DNA of 64,000 bases from Desulfobacteraceae bacterium. Lineage in GTDB: Bacteria > Desulfobacterota > Desulfobacteria > Desulfobacterales > RPRI01. Positions 10,032 through 20,079 of the stretch are shown piece after piece. The stretch lies in assembly GCA_011391695.1 (NCBI GenBank), contig JAABQB010000006.1, positions 1-64,000 of the forward strand. The letters are read 5' to 3'. Each line of letters starts with the position of its first letter. The first letter of the stretch is position 1. Position numbers and translations under genes: made by a program. The notes below the pieces were generated by a model that was not told where the DNA came from, did no database searches, and was given only the letters and a program-made list of their open reading frames with translations.

Positions 10032-11255
10032 ATGAGTTTCAATAAATTTAATTTTCATCCGCATGTTGCGGCAGGCGCCAGGGCGGCAGGTTATGTTGCG
10101 CCGACACCGATACAGGAGCAGGCGATTCCGCCTGTAATGTCGGGGTGCGATGTAATGGGTCTGGCCCAGACCGGTACAGGCAAAACAGCCGTATATGCGT
10201 TACCTATTCTTCACAGGCTTATTTCCGGCGGGCGCGGAAAAGTCCGGGCGCTTGTAATCGCCCCTACCCGTGAACTTGCGGAACAGATAAACGAGGCCAT
10301 CAATACCCTGGGACGTCAGACAGGCATCCGCAGTATCAGCATATATGGAGGAGTCGGGATTAACCCGCAAATGCAAAAGCTTAAGAAGGGCGTCGAAATT
10401 GTGGTTGCCTGCCCGGGAAGACTTCTTGACCACATAGACCGGAGGACAATTAATCTTTCCGGGCTTGAAGTCCTGGTCATAGACGAAGCAGACCAGATGT
10501 TCGATATGGGATTTATGCCGTCAATCAGACAGATAATCAAACATGTTCCGCGCAAGCGGCAGACCCTTCTTTTTTCGGCTACAATGCCGGATGAGATAAA
10601 GAAGCTGGCCCGCGAGTTGCTGCATGATCCGGTCACGATTAAAGTGGGTAAAACCGCTCCGCCGGTTATGATAAGCCACGCTCTCTATCCGGTGGAACAG
10701 CATCTCAAAACGGCAATGCTGCTCGAATTGCTTCACCGCACAGATACGAAGTCAGTGCTCGTGTTCACACGGACAAAACATCGCGCAAAGCGGCTTGGAG
10801 AACAACTGGTAAAAGCCGGTTTCAGAACCGCTTCATTGCAGGGGAATCTATCCCAGAACAAGCGGCAGGCTGCCATGGAAGGTTTCCGTGACGGTACCTA
10901 TCAGATTCTGGTGGCAACTGATATTGCCGCACGCGGAATCGACGTGAACCGGATATCACATGTCATAAACTACGATATCTCCGACACACCGGAGGCGTAT
11001 ATCCACCGTATAGGCAGAACAGGCCGGGCCGAGAAAAGCGGAGACGCGTTCACTCTTGTTACAAGAGATGATACGGCGACTGTGCGGGCAATCGAGAAGA
11101 TTCTCGGAAGCCCGCTTAAGCGCAATACAATAGACGGCTTCAACTACAGCCTTCCGGCTCCCCGGAAAGACGCTGAGTATGCGCGCATGCCGGCATATGC
11201 GCCACGAAACAGAAGATCATGCCGCACCCGTTCCTCCCGACTTTCCAATTCTTAA
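10032..11255 (+). CDS. DEAD-box RNA helicase, RhlE-like
   Basis: 'AQTGTGKTAVYALPIL', 'PTRELAEQI', 'VIDEADQMFDMGF', 'FSATMPDEI', 'HRIGRTGRAE'. Confidence 0.96.
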   Translation: MSFNKFNFHPHVAAGARAAGYVAPTPIQEQAIPPVMSGCDVMGLAQTGTGKTAVYALPILHRLISGGRGKVRALVIAPTRELAEQINEAINTLGRQTGIRSISIYGGVGINPQMQKLKKGVEIVVACPGRLLDHIDRRTINLSGLEVLVIDEADQMFDMGFMPSIRQIIKHVPRKRQTLLFSATMPDEIKKLARELLHDPVTIKVGKTAPPVMISHALYPVEQHLKTAMLLELLHRTDTKSVLVFTRTKHRAKRLGEQLVKAGFRTASLQGNLSQNKRQAAMEGFRDGTYQILVATDIAARGIDVNRISHVINYDISDTPEAYIHRIGRTGRAEKSGDAFTLVTRDDTATVRAIEKILGSPLKRNTIDGFNYSLPAPRKDAEYARMPAYAPRNRRSCRTRSSRLSNS

Positions 11256-11268
11256 ATTCTGAATGAGT

Positions 11269-11300
11269 GAATTGCCCCGCCGACATCTGCGGGGCAATTC
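11269..11300 (+). terminator. Hairpin after the helicase gene (GAATTGCCCCGC/GCGGGGCAATTC)
   Basis: Perfect 12-bp stem with 8-nt loop; weak downstream T-run. Confidence 0.6.
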
Positions 11301-11403
11301 ATTATCTTGACAAATTAGCATGTTATGCTATTCATGCCTTATCCGTCATTTTGATGACCTTCAAAAACTCATATTGAGGCCTTCTCTAAAATCAAAGAAG
11401 AGG

Positions 11404-13740
11404 ATGTTTATGGCCAAAGAAAGTTCGCAGAGCCTTGAAAATCGCCTGTTGGCAAGCGAAAGCAGACTCAGGAGTATTTTCCTGGCTGCGCCGGTCGGAA
11501 TCGGTGTGGTAGTTGATCGCATAATAAAAGATGCCAACGACCGTCTCTGCGATATGACCGGCTACAGCCGTGAGGAGCTTGTGGGACAAAGCGCCAGGAT
11601 GCTTTACCCTACCGATGAGGAATACAACTATGTCGGGAGTGAAAAATACCGACAGATTACGGAAAAAGGCACCGGTTCTGTGGAGACCCGCTGGACCCGT
11701 AAAGACGGTACAATTATTGACGTACTGCTAAGTTCCACGCCCTTTAATCCTGTTGATCTTTCAGCCGGAGTCACTTTCACAGCACTCGATATCACCGAGC
11801 GCAAACGAGCAGAAAAAAATCTGCGCGAGAGCGAGGGCAGATACCGGCTCATTGCGGAAAAGATGAGCGATATCATATGGACAATGGATCTTGCCTTGCG
11901 TACAACGTATGTCAGTCCGTCGGTAGAAAAAGTACTCGGTTTCACGCCGGAAGAAAGAATGTCTCAGAACCCGGCAGACCAGGTAACTCCGGAATCGTTT
12001 GTTCGCGCGACCGAAATCCTCGCAAAAGAGCTCGGCTATGATCCTGAGCCCGGCATATATCCAGACAGAACCGTAAAAATGGATATCGAATATTATCATA
12101 AAAACGGATCCACAATATGGTGTGAAAATATCGTCGGGGCGCTCATGGATGATAAAGGAATAATAACAGGTATTCATGGCGTATCACGGGACATCACGGA
12201 AAGAAAACGTGTGGAAGAAGCTCTGCAGCGTGAAAAAGAGCGGTTTCATAATCTCATTCATAATGCGCCCTTCGGAATGATAGTTATTGATAAAAATGGA
12301 AATTTTACTTATGCGAACCCCAAGTTTACGGAAATCTTCGGCTATGACCTTTTGGATGTTCCCGACGGGAAAAGATGGTTTGAGCTGGCATATCCTGATT
12401 CGAAATACAGAAATCAGGTCTTATCAGCCTGGATTGAGGATTTAAAGGAATACAAACCGGGCGAAAAAAGACCTCGGATCTTTGAGGTCACCTGCAAAGA
12501 CAGTTCCCGGAAGATCATTCATTTCATTCCGGTAAGTCTGAAAACCGGCGAAAATCTTGTTGCCTGCGAGGATATCACAGATAGAATAGCACTGGAAGAT
12601 CAGCTTCGCCAGGCTCAGAAGATGGAGTCTGTGGGTCGTCTCGCAGGAGGAGTAGCACATGATTTCAACAATATGCTTCAGGCGATCATGGGATATGCGG
12701 AACTGGCCATGATGAAGATTCAGGAGGGCGGAGCTCCCGGTGCAGACCTGGTCCAGATAAGTCAGGCCGCACAGCGCGCCGCTGACTTGACCAGGCAATT
12801 GCTGGCTTTTGCACGCAGGCAGCCGGTGAGCCCCAGAGTGATGGACTTGAATAAAACGGTGGCAAGTATGCTTGGAATACTTAACCGGATTATCGGCGAG
12901 GACATCGAACTGGTATGGAAGCCGGGGTTTAACCCATGGCCGGTAAAGATAGACCCGGCTCAGATCGACCAGATCCTGGCCAATCTTCTGGTTAATTCCA
13001 GGGATGCCATCTCAGGGGTGGGGAGGGTTACCATTGAAACGGGAAACGCGGTGCTCGATGAATCTTATTGCCGGGTTAATCCGGGCTTTGTGCCCGGAGA
13101 ATATGCCCTGCTGGCTGTCAGCGATACAGGATCCGGAATGGACAAGGAGACTGTTTCACACATCTTCGAGCCGTTTTTCACAACCAAGGAGATCGGCAAA
13201 GGCACCGGCTTAGGGCTGGCCATGGTCTATGGCATCGTAAAACAAAACAGAGGCTTTATTAATGTTCACAGCGAGCCACGCAACGGCACGACTTTTAAAA
13301 TATATCTGCCCTGGTGTTGTGAGGCTGAGGCGGAAACTGAAAATATTGTGCAGGAAGAGATAACTCCCGGTGGTACCGAGACCGTAATGGTAGTTGAGGA
13401 TGAAAAAATGCTCCTTGAATTTGTTGGTACAATCCTGGAAGAGCAAGGCTACAAGGTTCTATCGGCGGAAACTCCGGCAGATGCGCTGAAAATTGCGCGT
13501 GAATATAAAAATCCGATTCATCTGCTGATTACAGACGTAGTGATGCCCGAAATGAACGGCCGGGAGGTCAAAGAGGCGGTTACGCATCTATGTCCGAATA
13601 TCAAGACAATTTACATGTCCGGATACACGGCTGATGTTATCGCCCTCAAGGGGATAATCGAAGAAGGCACGGCATTCCTGCAAAAACCGTTTACGATCAA
13701 TTCGTTGGCCTTAAAAGTCAGAGAGGTGCTCGATGGGTGA
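11404..13740 (+). CDS. PAS-containing hybrid histidine kinase with C-terminal receiver
   Basis: Three PAS-type segments, 'GGVAHDFNNMLQAIMGYAEL', 'FEPFFTTKEIGKGTGLGLAMVYGIVKQ', receiver 'VMVVEDEKMLLEFV...LLITDVVMPEMNG...QKPFT'. Start moved from ORF-track 11320 to MFMAKESS. Confidence 0.93.
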   Translation: MFMAKESSQSLENRLLASESRLRSIFLAAPVGIGVVVDRIIKDANDRLCDMTGYSREELVGQSARMLYPTDEEYNYVGSEKYRQITEKGTGSVETRWTRKDGTIIDVLLSSTPFNPVDLSAGVTFTALDITERKRAEKNLRESEGRYRLIAEKMSDIIWTMDLALRTTYVSPSVEKVLGFTPEERMSQNPADQVTPESFVRATEILAKELGYDPEPGIYPDRTVKMDIEYYHKNGSTIWCENIVGALMDDKGIITGIHGVSRDITERKRVEEALQREKERFHNLIHNAPFGMIVIDKNGNFTYANPKFTEIFGYDLLDVPDGKRWFELAYPDSKYRNQVLSAWIEDLKEYKPGEKRPRIFEVTCKDSSRKIIHFIPVSLKTGENLVACEDITDRIALEDQLRQAQKMESVGRLAGGVAHDFNNMLQAIMGYAELAMMKIQEGGAPGADLVQISQAAQRAADLTRQLLAFARRQPVSPRVMDLNKTVASMLGILNRIIGEDIELVWKPGFNPWPVKIDPAQIDQILANLLVNSRDAISGVGRVTIETGNAVLDESYCRVNPGFVPGEYALLAVSDTGSGMDKETVSHIFEPFFTTKEIGKGTGLGLAMVYGIVKQNRGFINVHSEPRNGTTFKIYLPWCCEAEAETENIVQEEITPGGTETVMVVEDEKMLLEFVGTILEEQGYKVLSAETPADALKIAREYKNPIHLLITDVVMPEMNGREVKEAVTHLCPNIKTIYMSGYTADVIALKGIIEEGTAFLQKPFTINSLALKVREVLDG

Positions 13741-13852
13741 ATCAACCGCATAGGGGTTTGCAGACGCTGGAATACCTTCTGCCACAGACTTTCCCATTCC
13801 TATCAGGATCTTGCCATGCAGGAAGCTGAGAAATAATACAGAAAGTTTCGTT

Positions 13853-14635
13853 ATGAAACATATTGATGTCGATAATATTGAAAGCATGCCTTCCGGTATG
13901 CTTAAAGAAGGAAAAGTTTTTTCTTTCAAGTGCCACAGCGGGCTTGCCTGCTTCAACAAATGCTGCCGGAACTTAAATCTTTTTCTGTATCCCTACGATG
14001 TATTGAGGCTAAGAAAAAAACTGGAAATATCTTCAGATGATTTTCTGGATAAATATACGGATGTCATTATGCGTCCTTCCGGATTTTTCCCGGAAGTGCT
14101 GCTTCGCATGTCTGATAATCCTGAAAAAACATGCCCTTTTTTGACTGAAACAGGGTGTTCTGTTTATTCGGACCGCCCTGACACATGCAGGACATTCCCT
14201 GTTGAACAGGGTATTTATTATGATGTTAAAAAGGGATCCGCCTCTCCTGTATATTTTTTCAGACCCCCTGATTTTTGTCTTGGTCAGAACGAAAGCAGGC
14301 AATGGACAACAGAATCATGGGCAAAAGATCAGGATGCGACATTACATAATAAAATGACAGCCATGTGGGCCGGGATTGTAAACCTGTTTCAAAACAATCC
14401 CTGGGGAGATGAAGGACAGGAAGGACCAAAGGCAAAAATGGCTTTTATGGCGGCATATAACCTCGACAGGTTCCGTGATTTTATATTTGCGAGTACTTTT
14501 TTGAAGCGTTACAAAATAAAACAGGAAATAATGACAAAGATAAGACATAATGACGCGGAACTGCTGAAGTTCGGCTTTGCCTGGATCAAATATTTCCTGT
14601 GGGGTATAGAGACGAATAACTTCCGTCCAAGATAA
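13853..14635 (+). CDS. YkgJ-family cysteine cluster protein
   Basis: 'FSFKCHSGLACFNKCCRNLNLFLYPYDVLRLRKKLEI', 'CPFLTETGCSVYSDRPDTCRTFP'. Confidence 0.85.
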   Translation: MKHIDVDNIESMPSGMLKEGKVFSFKCHSGLACFNKCCRNLNLFLYPYDVLRLRKKLEISSDDFLDKYTDVIMRPSGFFPEVLLRMSDNPEKTCPFLTETGCSVYSDRPDTCRTFPVEQGIYYDVKKGSASPVYFFRPPDFCLGQNESRQWTTESWAKDQDATLHNKMTAMWAGIVNLFQNNPWGDEGQEGPKAKMAFMAAYNLDRFRDFIFASTFLKRYKIKQEIMTKIRHNDAELLKFGFAWIKYFLWGIETNNFRPR

Positions 14636-14653
14636 GGCTTCGCATTAAAGTCA

Positions 14654-14986
14654 TCAAAAAATCATTCTTGAAGCCGGCCTTCTTTCCGGGATATATTCAT
14701 GAGAAATCTTCCCATCGTTCCATTCTTTTGAAACATACAGATTGCAGTAACAGCTCCCGTATTCCTGTACATCCTGAATTCTGTAAATGCAGGGACAGAT
14801 CATATCTTCGTCGTTTTTTCTTTTTCCGGATGCCAGCCTGCACGGACATGCCATATAACCATATCGCTCCTTGTTATAACAAAGAGCTTCAAGCAGTTCC
14901 ATTACTCTTTCTTTTTCATTGTTGAAATAATAGCCCTTCGGTTCCTGAACTTTTCTCAATATTTCATAAAGTGCTTTGGCCTCCAT
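14654..14986 (-). CDS. Ferredoxin-thioredoxin reductase catalytic-subunit-like protein
   Basis: 'YMACPCRLASGKRKNDEDMICPCIYRIQDVQEYGSCYCNLYVSKEW': CPC, CPC and CYC motifs typical of the FTR catalytic chain. Confidence 0.88.
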   Translation of the reverse strand: MEAKALYEILRKVQEPKGYYFNNEKERVMELLEALCYNKERYGYMACPCRLASGKRKNDEDMICPCIYRIQDVQEYGSCYCNLYVSKEWNDGKISHEYIPERRPASRMIF

Positions 14987-15234
14987 TATATACCCAGCGC
15001 CTCCTTGATCTCTTTTTCTTTATAACCGACGATTACCTTATCGCCTATTATGACTGTAGGAAAGGAGCAGTTAGGATTAAACTTCTTCACTTCCTCAAGG
15101 ATTGCAGCCCTTTCTTCTCCCTGCAAAAGATCTACATCAACAAAATCGTATTGCACTGTGCACTCGTTGAGGAGTTTCTTTGTGGATTTGCAGTGACTGC
15201 ATGTGCTGAGTGAAAATATCTTGACCGGTGCCAT
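14986..15234 (-). CDS. Glutaredoxin-like protein
   Basis: 'IFSLSTCSHCKSTKKLLNE...DLLQGEERAAILEEVKKFNPNCSFPTVIIGDKVIVGY'. Confidence 0.88.
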   Translation of the reverse strand: MAPVKIFSLSTCSHCKSTKKLLNECTVQYDFVDVDLLQGEERAAILEEVKKFNPNCSFPTVIIGDKVIVGYKEKEIKEALGI

Positions 15235-15343
15235 GTTAGTATCCTTTCATAAAGTTTGACGGCTTCAAAGATGTTAAATATTATATTCCTTGCATTTATT
15301 CAACCGAAATTTTACGCTTATATCTTTAATCCCTCTTCCCTCG

Positions 15344-15378
15344 TGCCTCACGCCTTATGCCTCATGCCTCACGCCTCA
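15344..15378. repeat. Tandem heptamer (RYGCCTY)5
   Basis: gtgcctc-acgcctt-atgcctc-atgcctc-acgcctc; overlaps the 3' end of the 15369-17279 CDS. Confidence 0.8.
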
Positions 15379-17279
15379 ATATCACAAAGCACAGCAAGCA
15401 TATTTGGAAAAGAAGCGGGATGAAAAGTGTCTCCAGATAAAATCGCTTCAATGTTTTTTTCCGCGACTTTTGCAAAATCGATCCTGCCCGTTATTCCTGA
15501 CAGACGCAAAAGATTCCGGATTGCAACAGAGCCGGGGGATGGGATTACGCTGTCCGAATCATCTTTTATCCTCAATATAAGGTTTTTATCATGTTCAGGA
15601 CTTGTCATGTAAAAGCCACCGTTTTCTGCATCATAGAATAATCTCAAATGCTCTTCCGAAAGTAAAACGGCAGCTTCAAGCCATTTTGATCCGGAATCGG
15701 AAACATAAAGGTCGATAAGCCCTGAAATAAAAAATGCGTAATCGCTTCCCATTCCAAAAATATTTTTTTCCCCGTCCCGCCATCTTCTGAAGAGTCTTCC
15801 AGTCTTTTTGTCATATAGATCAGACAATATGAATTCTGCCGCGTTTTTTGCCGCTTCGAGATACTTCTTGTCGCCAAGAACCTGATATGCCTTGCAAAGG
15901 GCCGATATCATAAGACCGTTCCAGGATGTGAGTATCTTGTCGTCAAGATGCGGCCTTATTCTTTTTCTTCGTGCATGATACAATCTGTTTGTTGATTCAT
16001 TTATGATTTGGGAGATTTTTTCTTTTGAAAGGTTAAATTTTGCTGCCGTCTCTTCAATGGTGTGTCTCGCATAAAGAATGTTTTTCCCTTCAAAATATCC
16101 GTGTGGGTCGTGTTCTGCGTTTCCTCCGAGTAACACACCAAAATGGAATGAAAATATTTCTGCCGCGTCAACTCCCAGAATGTCATCCAACTCTTTTCGG
16201 CTCCAGACATAAAAAGCCCCTTCAATCTTTTCCTGTTCTTCTCCAGGGCTTATTTGAACCGGTTTACCAGGAAGACTGTCCGCATCTTCAGCCGAATAGA
16301 AGCCTCCCATCGGGTTTGTCATGTCACGAAGAACATAATCTGCTGTTTCTCCGGCAATTTTTATAAAATAATTATCGGATGTTATTTGATAAGCCTCAAG
16401 ATATGTCGTGATTAGCTGGGCATTGTCATACAACATTTTTTCAAAATGCGGAATATGCCATTTTTCATCGGTTGAATATCTGTGGAATCCCCCGCCGATT
16501 TGGTCATAAATACCGCCTCTTGCCATTGCCTTCAAAGTAAAGTCTGCCATTTGAAGAGCCTTTTTGGCGGAAGCCGCGTTTCCTGCTTTTTTGCCGTATG
16601 AATAATAAGCAAGAAGAAAATTCAATATTGAGGGGGATGGAAACTTCGGAGCCTTCCCAAATCCGCCTGACTTTCCATCAAATACTGACGCATAATATTC
16701 GAAGGCTTTCTCCAGATGAACATTCCTGTTTTGAGTTGAAGCAGTAATGTTATGTCCGGGTGAAAGATTATTTCTCACTGCCTCGGTAATCGAATCGGCG
16801 GAGCTGATTATTTTCCCATAAGTAACTGGGTCATTCCATGCAATTGTGATTTTATTCAGAAGGTCGGCCCAGGAGGTAATACCGAACTTTGATCTGCCCG
16901 GAAAATAAGTACCTCCGAAAAAAGGTTTTAGTTTCGGTGTTAAAAATAGATTCAGGGGCCATCCGGCTGAACCTGTAAGCGCTGTTACGGCGCTTATATA
17001 AATCCGATCAATATCCGGCCTTTCTTCCCTGTCAACTTTTATACAGATGAAGTTTTTATTCATTATTAATGCAACTGCAGGATCCGTGAAGGATTCCTTT
17101 TCCATTACATGGCACCAGTGACATGTTGAATAACCTATTGATAATAAAACCGGTTTATTTTCTTTTTCCGCCCTGGCAAACGCCTCTTCGCCCCATGGGT
17201 ACCAGTCAACCGGATTATACGCATGCTGCATAAGATATGGACTCTTCTCATTAATCAGATGGTTGGGAATTATATTCAT
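15369..17279 (-). CDS. Thioredoxin domain-containing protein, YyaL/SPATA20-like
   Basis: '[59 protein letters not shown]' is the family signature. Confidence 0.96.
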   Translation of the reverse strand: MNIIPNHLINEKSPYLMQHAYNPVDWYPWGEEAFARAEKENKPVLLSIGYSTCHWCHVMEKESFTDPAVALIMNKNFICIKVDREERPDIDRIYISAVTALTGSAGWPLNLFLTPKLKPFFGGTYFPGRSKFGITSWADLLNKITIAWNDPVTYGKIISSADSITEAVRNNLSPGHNITASTQNRNVHLEKAFEYYASVFDGKSGGFGKAPKFPSPSILNFLLAYYSYGKKAGNAASAKKALQMADFTLKAMARGGIYDQIGGGFHRYSTDEKWHIPHFEKMLYDNAQLITTYLEAYQITSDNYFIKIAGETADYVLRDMTNPMGGFYSAEDADSLPGKPVQISPGEEQEKIEGAFYVWSRKELDDILGVDAAEIFSFHFGVLLGGNAEHDPHGYFEGKNILYARHTIEETAAKFNLSKEKISQIINESTNRLYHARRKRIRPHLDDKILTSWNGLMISALCKAYQVLGDKKYLEAAKNAAEFILSDLYDKKTGRLFRRWRDGEKNIFGMGSDYAFFISGLIDLYVSDSGSKWLEAAVLLSEEHLRLFYDAENGGFYMTSPEHDKNLILRIKDDSDSVIPSPGSVAIRNLLRLSGITGRIDFAKVAEKNIEAILSGDTFHPASFPNMLAVLCDIEA

Positions 17280-17359
17280 ATCAATATCCTCAAGGCGCTA
17301 TTCATTTTCATAGTTTCGGGTTTGACAATAATAATGCTGTGCTTACTTTAATTGATAAT

Positions 17360-17377
17360 AATTCCTATTTAGGAATT
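17360..17377. promoter_or_regulatory. Perfect dyad AATTCCTA-TT-TAGGAATT upstream of cooS
   Basis: 8-bp arms with 2-nt centre, 53 nt upstream of the cooS ATG. Confidence 0.5.
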
Positions 17378-17430
17378 GTCCAATTATCTGTTCGAATAAA
17401 TATCAATCTTTCCACGAAGGGAGGAACTAA

Positions 17431-19404
17431 ATGGAAAAAGAAGAATCAAGTTCTAAAAAATCAATAAATCCCAAGGATGTTACAATTTGTGAAGCCACGG
17501 CAAGAATGCTTGAAAAAGCTAAAAAAGACGGCGTTGAAACGGCTTTCGACAGGGCTTTAAACATGAAGGCATGCCCTATAGGCGCCGACTCTGCTTGCTG
17601 CAAGCATTGCGCAATGGGGCCATGCAGGCTTAACTCAAAAGATCCGTACGGGAAAGTAGGAGTATGCGGAGCAACGATAGATACAATCATGGCGAGAAAT
17701 TTCGCCCGCATGGTTGCTTCTGGAGCCGCATGCCATAATGACCACGGAATGGCGATGCTCGCTCTTTTCAGAGAAGTCGCAAACGGAACCAACGAAGATT
17801 ATAAAATCAAGGATCCGCATAAGCTTGCAGAGGTTGCCCGCTCGGTTGGCATTGAAGTTGAAGGACGAAGCACACAAGAGATAGCATTGGATTTGTATAA
17901 GGAACTCGAAAGGACATATACACAGGTTGAAGGCGAGATTCCTTTTGCGAAAAGGGTGCCCGAAAAAACTCTTGAGACATGGCGCAAGCACGGAATAGTC
18001 CCGAGAGGAGCCATGCGTGAAATTATGGAGCTTATGAACAGGACACACATGGGGGTTGATCAGCATTATGAAAACCTCACAAAGCAGTGCAGCAGGACTG
18101 CGCTTGCGGACGGCTGGGGCGGATCGATGGTTGCAACCGAAATCTGCGACATCCTGTTTGGAACGCCAACTCCGGTGAGCGCTGAAGTAAACATGGGCGT
18201 TTTGAAGGAGAACGAGGTCAATATTATTGTTCACGGTCACGAACCTAATCTTTTTGAGTCGATGCTGGTCTCGGTCAACGAACCGTCTCTTGTAACAGCT
18301 GCGAAAGATGCGGGCGCTAAGGGCATTAATCTTGTCGGAATGTGCTGTTCCGGAGCTGAAATGCTTTCCCGTCACGGAATTCCTCATGCAGGAAACTTCA
18401 TGTCAACGGAAGCTATCCTTGTAACGGGAGCTGTTGACGCAATGGCCGTTGATATCCAGTGCATCAAGCAGGGCCTTGTCAAAGTCGCCGAATGCTATGA
18501 TACGTATCTTTTTACAACCAATCCGCGATGCCATATCGAAGGCGCACCGCATATCGAATTTAATGAACATGATCCGAGAGCCTGCACAGATGAAATCGTT
18601 ATAAAGGCGATTACAAGGTTTAAAAACCGTAAGGCTCCCATTGATATTCCGAAGATAAAGAATATCGGAATTCACGGTTTTTCGCATGAGTACATCAATT
18701 ACATGCTGGGAGGCACTTTCAGGGGAAGCTATACTCCTTTGAATGACAATATAATAAACGGACGAATACGCGGAGTCGCCGGTGTAGTCGGCTGCACCAA
18801 TCCGAGGGTACGGCAGGACTGGGTGCACGTCGAACTTGTTAAAGAACTGATTAAAAACGATGTCCTGGTGCTTCAGACCGGATGTTCCCAGATTTCGCTG
18901 GCAAAAGCCGGACTCTATACTCCTGAAGCTGCCTGTTTTGCAGGACCCGGTTTAAGGGAAGTCTGCGAAACTGTCGGCATGCCTCCAGTCCTTGGAATGG
19001 GATCATGTGTGGACAACAGCCGGATTCTGGTTGCCGCATCCCAGATGGTCAAGGAAGGCGGCCTTGGAAACAGCATAGCGGACCTTCCTGTGGCAGGAGC
19101 TGCACCCGAATGGATGAGCGAAAAGGCGATTTGTATCGGGCAATACTTTGTCGCTTCGGGCGTTTATACGGTCTTTGGAGTGACCTTCCCGATAATAGAA
19201 AACACAAAGTTTCATAAGCTTCTGTTTGAGGGACTTGAACAGCAGGGATTCGGGAAATGGGGATTTACTCCTGATCCTTACGAAATGGCAAAAATGATGA
19301 TTGCCCATATCGACAAGAAAAGAAGCGCTCTCGGCCTTGACAAGGGAAAAGAGAGGGTGCTTGTGGATATGGCCGCCCGGAGAGAGATGTCCGCCGCGGC
19401 ATAA
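17431..19404 (+). CDS. cooS: Anaerobic carbon-monoxide dehydrogenase catalytic subunit
   Basis: 'KACPIGADSACCKHCAMGPCRLN', 'VGMCCSGAEMLSRHGIPHAGNFMSTEAILVTGAVDAMAVDIQCI', 'GSCVDNSRILVAASQM'. RBS gggagg. Confidence 0.96.
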   Translation: MEKEESSSKKSINPKDVTICEATARMLEKAKKDGVETAFDRALNMKACPIGADSACCKHCAMGPCRLNSKDPYGKVGVCGATIDTIMARNFARMVASGAACHNDHGMAMLALFREVANGTNEDYKIKDPHKLAEVARSVGIEVEGRSTQEIALDLYKELERTYTQVEGEIPFAKRVPEKTLETWRKHGIVPRGAMREIMELMNRTHMGVDQHYENLTKQCSRTALADGWGGSMVATEICDILFGTPTPVSAEVNMGVLKENEVNIIVHGHEPNLFESMLVSVNEPSLVTAAKDAGAKGINLVGMCCSGAEMLSRHGIPHAGNFMSTEAILVTGAVDAMAVDIQCIKQGLVKVAECYDTYLFTTNPRCHIEGAPHIEFNEHDPRACTDEIVIKAITRFKNRKAPIDIPKIKNIGIHGFSHEYINYMLGGTFRGSYTPLNDNIINGRIRGVAGVVGCTNPRVRQDWVHVELVKELIKNDVLVLQTGCSQISLAKAGLYTPEAACFAGPGLREVCETVGMPPVLGMGSCVDNSRILVAASQMVKEGGLGNSIADLPVAGAAPEWMSEKAICIGQYFVASGVYTVFGVTFPIIENTKFHKLLFEGLEQQGFGKWGFTPDPYEMAKMMIAHIDKKRSALGLDKGKERVLVDMAARREMSAAA

Positions 19405-19462
19405 AAAAAAGGGTTCAAAGGGCCAAGGATTCGATGATTCAGGTGATCGGGCCAAAACAGCA

Positions 19463-19498
19463 TTTGCTAACTCCGTTCTTTACTGCGGAGTTAGCAAA
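19463..19498. terminator. Hairpin downstream of cooS (TTTGCTAACTCCG/CGGAGTTAGCAAA)
   Basis: Perfect 13-bp stem between convergent cooS and nitroreductase-like ORF. Confidence 0.65.
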
Positions 19499-19509
19499 CA
19501 ATATTATTT

Positions 19510-19995
19510 TTATCCCACAATCAATTCATCCAGCGAACGCTTGGGAACGTGATGCACGCCGTTTTCATCCCTCCAGTACTTTATGTCGCCGTTTGGGCCA
19601 AGAGGTTTAATAACGACAATCTCTTTCGGTTTCCCTATCGCAACAACAAGCAGTATTTCATATTGATCAGGTATGTTAAGATCCCTTCTGAGAGAATCCT
19701 TGCTTATGGAGCCTATTATGCATCCGCCAAGTTCTTTCTCTGCGGCTCCGAGAAGAATGCTCTGTACGGCGATACCCGGATCATATCCGAAAGCGTCTTT
19801 CAGCCGTTTGTCTCCCAGCACAATGATATAAGCCGCAGGTCTTTCTCCTTCAACCGGCCCCGGCCAGTTTTTCAGATACGCGGCCCATGCCAGATTCCGG
19901 AATATCAGTTCATTCTTTTCAGGCTCGGATGAAAGAATATATTTCAAAGGCTGGATATTTGCTCCGGAAGCAGAGAGCCTTGCCATGCGTCTCAA
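19510..19995 (-). CDS. Nitroreductase-family protein, N-terminus apparently missing
   Basis: 'ARLSASGANIQPLKYILSSEPEKNELIF', 'GYDPGIAVQSILLGAAEKELGGCIIGSI'; starts at a TTG with an in-frame stop 5 codons upstream. Confidence 0.75.
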   Translation of the reverse strand: MRRMARLSASGANIQPLKYILSSEPEKNELIFRNLAWAAYLKNWPGPVEGERPAAYIIVLGDKRLKDAFGYDPGIAVQSILLGAAEKELGGCIIGSISKDSLRRDLNIPDQYEILLVVAIGKPKEIVVIKPLGPNGDIKYWRDENGVHHVPKRSLDELIVG

Positions 19996-20079
19996 ACTGT
20001 GATAGCTGTTTCACCTCAAAAAATTGAACCGTTATGTATTTCGTGTCGTTTATGTTTAAGAAGTTGAACAAGGAGCAAC

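Noticed and set aside
17635-18387. Antisense 250-aa ORF opposite cooS
   Set aside because: Shadow ORF caused by cooS codon usage.
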